Positions 63,313 to 64,000 of a DNA stretch of 64,000 nucleotides are shown piece after piece. Position numbers and translations under genes: made by a program. The notes under the pieces are model-generated. The model worked only from the letters and a program-made list of their open reading frames with translations, did not search any database and had not been told where the DNA came from. The stretch spans positions 744,001-808,000 of the forward strand of contig NZ_JACBYS010000001.1 of the NCBI RefSeq assembly GCF_013408245.1. Direction: 5' to 3'. Origin of the DNA: Duganella sp. 1224 (GTDB lineage: Bacteria > Pseudomonadota > Gammaproteobacteria > Burkholderiales > Burkholderiaceae_D). Every line of letters starts with the position of its first letter. Positions within the stretch are counted from its first letter, which is position 1.

Positions 63313-63994
63313 GTGGTTCTCCACTAGGTTGCTGATGCAGGATGTGGTAGCTGCCAATCGCGCCGACCAGCGGCAGGCCTATATGGATGGCGATTAGCCA
63401 CCATAGGCTGCCGGTCAGCACATAGCCCGCGCCGAACAGCAGCGCGGAGACAATGCTGCCGCCGAGCTGGATCGGAGTGCGATAACCATGTGCCAGGCCA
63501 TACGCCAGGCCGGTGATGGCGACCGCGCCCCAAGCGCCGGCATAGGGCGTCAGCACCAGCGTGAGAAAGCCGCGGTATAGCAGCTCCCAGCCGGCGCCGA
63601 CGAAGAGTGTCGTCAGCAGGAAGAGCCGGAACTCGCGCGGTGTGCGTGGCATCTTGTCGTTGGACTCCGCCAGGGCACGCAGCTTCGCGGCCTTGTCCGG
63701 CGTGGTCTTCTTCGTGGCGGCGGCGTACATGGCGGACAGGCCGATGGCGGGAATCAGCAGGCACCATAGCGCGGCGCCGGCGCGGGGCATATCCAGTCCC
63801 AGATCATGCGCGGAGTAGCCGTTGGCCCAACAGGCCGCCGCCAGCGCCATCAGCGCCAGGCTGATGGTGCGCATGGTTCTGACGTAGCCTTGCGCGCGCG
63901 GGCGCGAAGCCACATCGCGTTGGCGTACGCTGCGCCACAGCTGGACTGCGGGGTAAATCAGGATGAGGTAGAACGCCAGCGCCAGGTCTATCAT
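63299..63994 (-). CDS. CPBP-family intramembrane metalloprotease
   Basis: A 231-residue membrane protein of the CPBP/Rce1-like (Abi) family. Family motifs are partly changed: GWELLYRGFL keeps one Glu and the Arg of the EExxxR motif, LAHGYRTP carries the second-motif His, and IAIHIGLPL the third. The N-terminal half has several helices and a charged loop. Its stop overlaps the lipoprotein ATG by 14 bases, so it is the first visible gene of this minus-strand operon. Upstream control lies beyond the window edge (6 bases remain). Confidence 0.78.
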   Translation of the reverse strand: MIDLALAFYLILIYPAVQLWRSVRQRDVASRPRAQGYVRTMRTISLALMALAAACWANGYSAHDLGLDMPRAGAALWCLLIPAIGLSAMYAAATKKTTPDKAAKLRALAESNDKMPRTPREFRLFLLTTLFVGAGWELLYRGFLTLVLTPYAGAWGAVAITGLAYGLAHGYRTPIQLGGSIVSALLFGAGYVLTGSLWWLIAIHIGLPLVGAIGSYHILHQQPSGEPHAIS

Positions 63995-64000
63995 GTTTCG

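Noticed and set aside
1-64000. Integrated mobile element, prophage, tRNA or rRNA genes
   Set aside because: No transposase, integrase, phage structural gene or recognisable stable RNA sequence was seen.

Overview
The window is GC-rich with strong GC bias at third codon positions. Gene content (xylan/xylose catabolism with an oxidative Weimberg pathway, several TonB-dependent receptors, a rhombosortase system) and families such as NnrU and GlxA-type regulators suggest a chromosomal segment of a soil or plant-associated betaproteobacterium, most like the Oxalobacteraceae (Duganella/Massilia/Janthinobacterium type). This is an inference from gene content, not from a marker gene. I see no rRNA, tRNA, CRISPR array, transposase or phage gene. 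No gene-free stretch exceeds 300 bases.

Region 1 (1-9310, + strand) looks like an organosulfur acquisition locus: ExbB/ExbD, a Tat-type SsuA-like binding protein, a TonB-dependent receptor, a second SsuA-like binding lipoprotein, an FMN-dependent NtaA/DszA-type monooxygenase, and a fusion of a thiol-dioxygenase cupin to four rhodanese domains. No ABC permease or ATPase is in view. Region 2 (9351-15696) holds signalling and redox genes: a short NarL-type histidine kinase, a GlxA-like regulator, a cupin, a large hybrid PAS kinase and an aldo/keto reductase. Region 3 (15693-22145, - strand) has a conserved-looking M1 peptidase / DUF6702 / TonB receptor operon and a type-B carboxylesterase.

Region 4 (22242-43633) is a xylan-to-2-oxoglutarate locus. 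It contains a LacI-type regulator, GH67 and GH115 alpha-glucuronidases, a GH10 xylanase, a GH43 enzyme, an SGNH esterase and a GH3 enzyme. It also contains xylX-xylB-xylC-xylD (Weimberg pathway) followed by the xylFGH importer. Together these would debranch xylan, cut it to xylose, import xylose and oxidise it through xylonate. The last Weimberg enzyme (2-oxoglutarate semialdehyde dehydrogenase) is not in the window. Two divergent promoter regions carry LacI-family operator-like sites resembling the Xanthomonas xyl-box.

Region 5 (43735-58841) is mixed: VOC protein, alginate-lyase-fold protein, single-domain response regulator, MFS exporter, PafA-like phosphatase, SSS symporter with DUF3311 partner, an EF-hand protein with a strong terminator, a tripartite RND efflux operon, and a GGDEF protein with a small exported protein. 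Region 6 (58969-63994, - strand) is a compact run: CPBP intramembrane protease, a lipoprotein ending in a GlyGly-CTERM-like sorting signal, an overlapping rhombosortase, a serine hydrolase, a MaoC-like protein and NnrU. The protease/lipoprotein/rhombosortase part is the most interesting system here.

Repeats: a palindromic element occurs at 26764, 43577 and (short form) 58896, and a REP-like double hairpin separates xylD from xylF.
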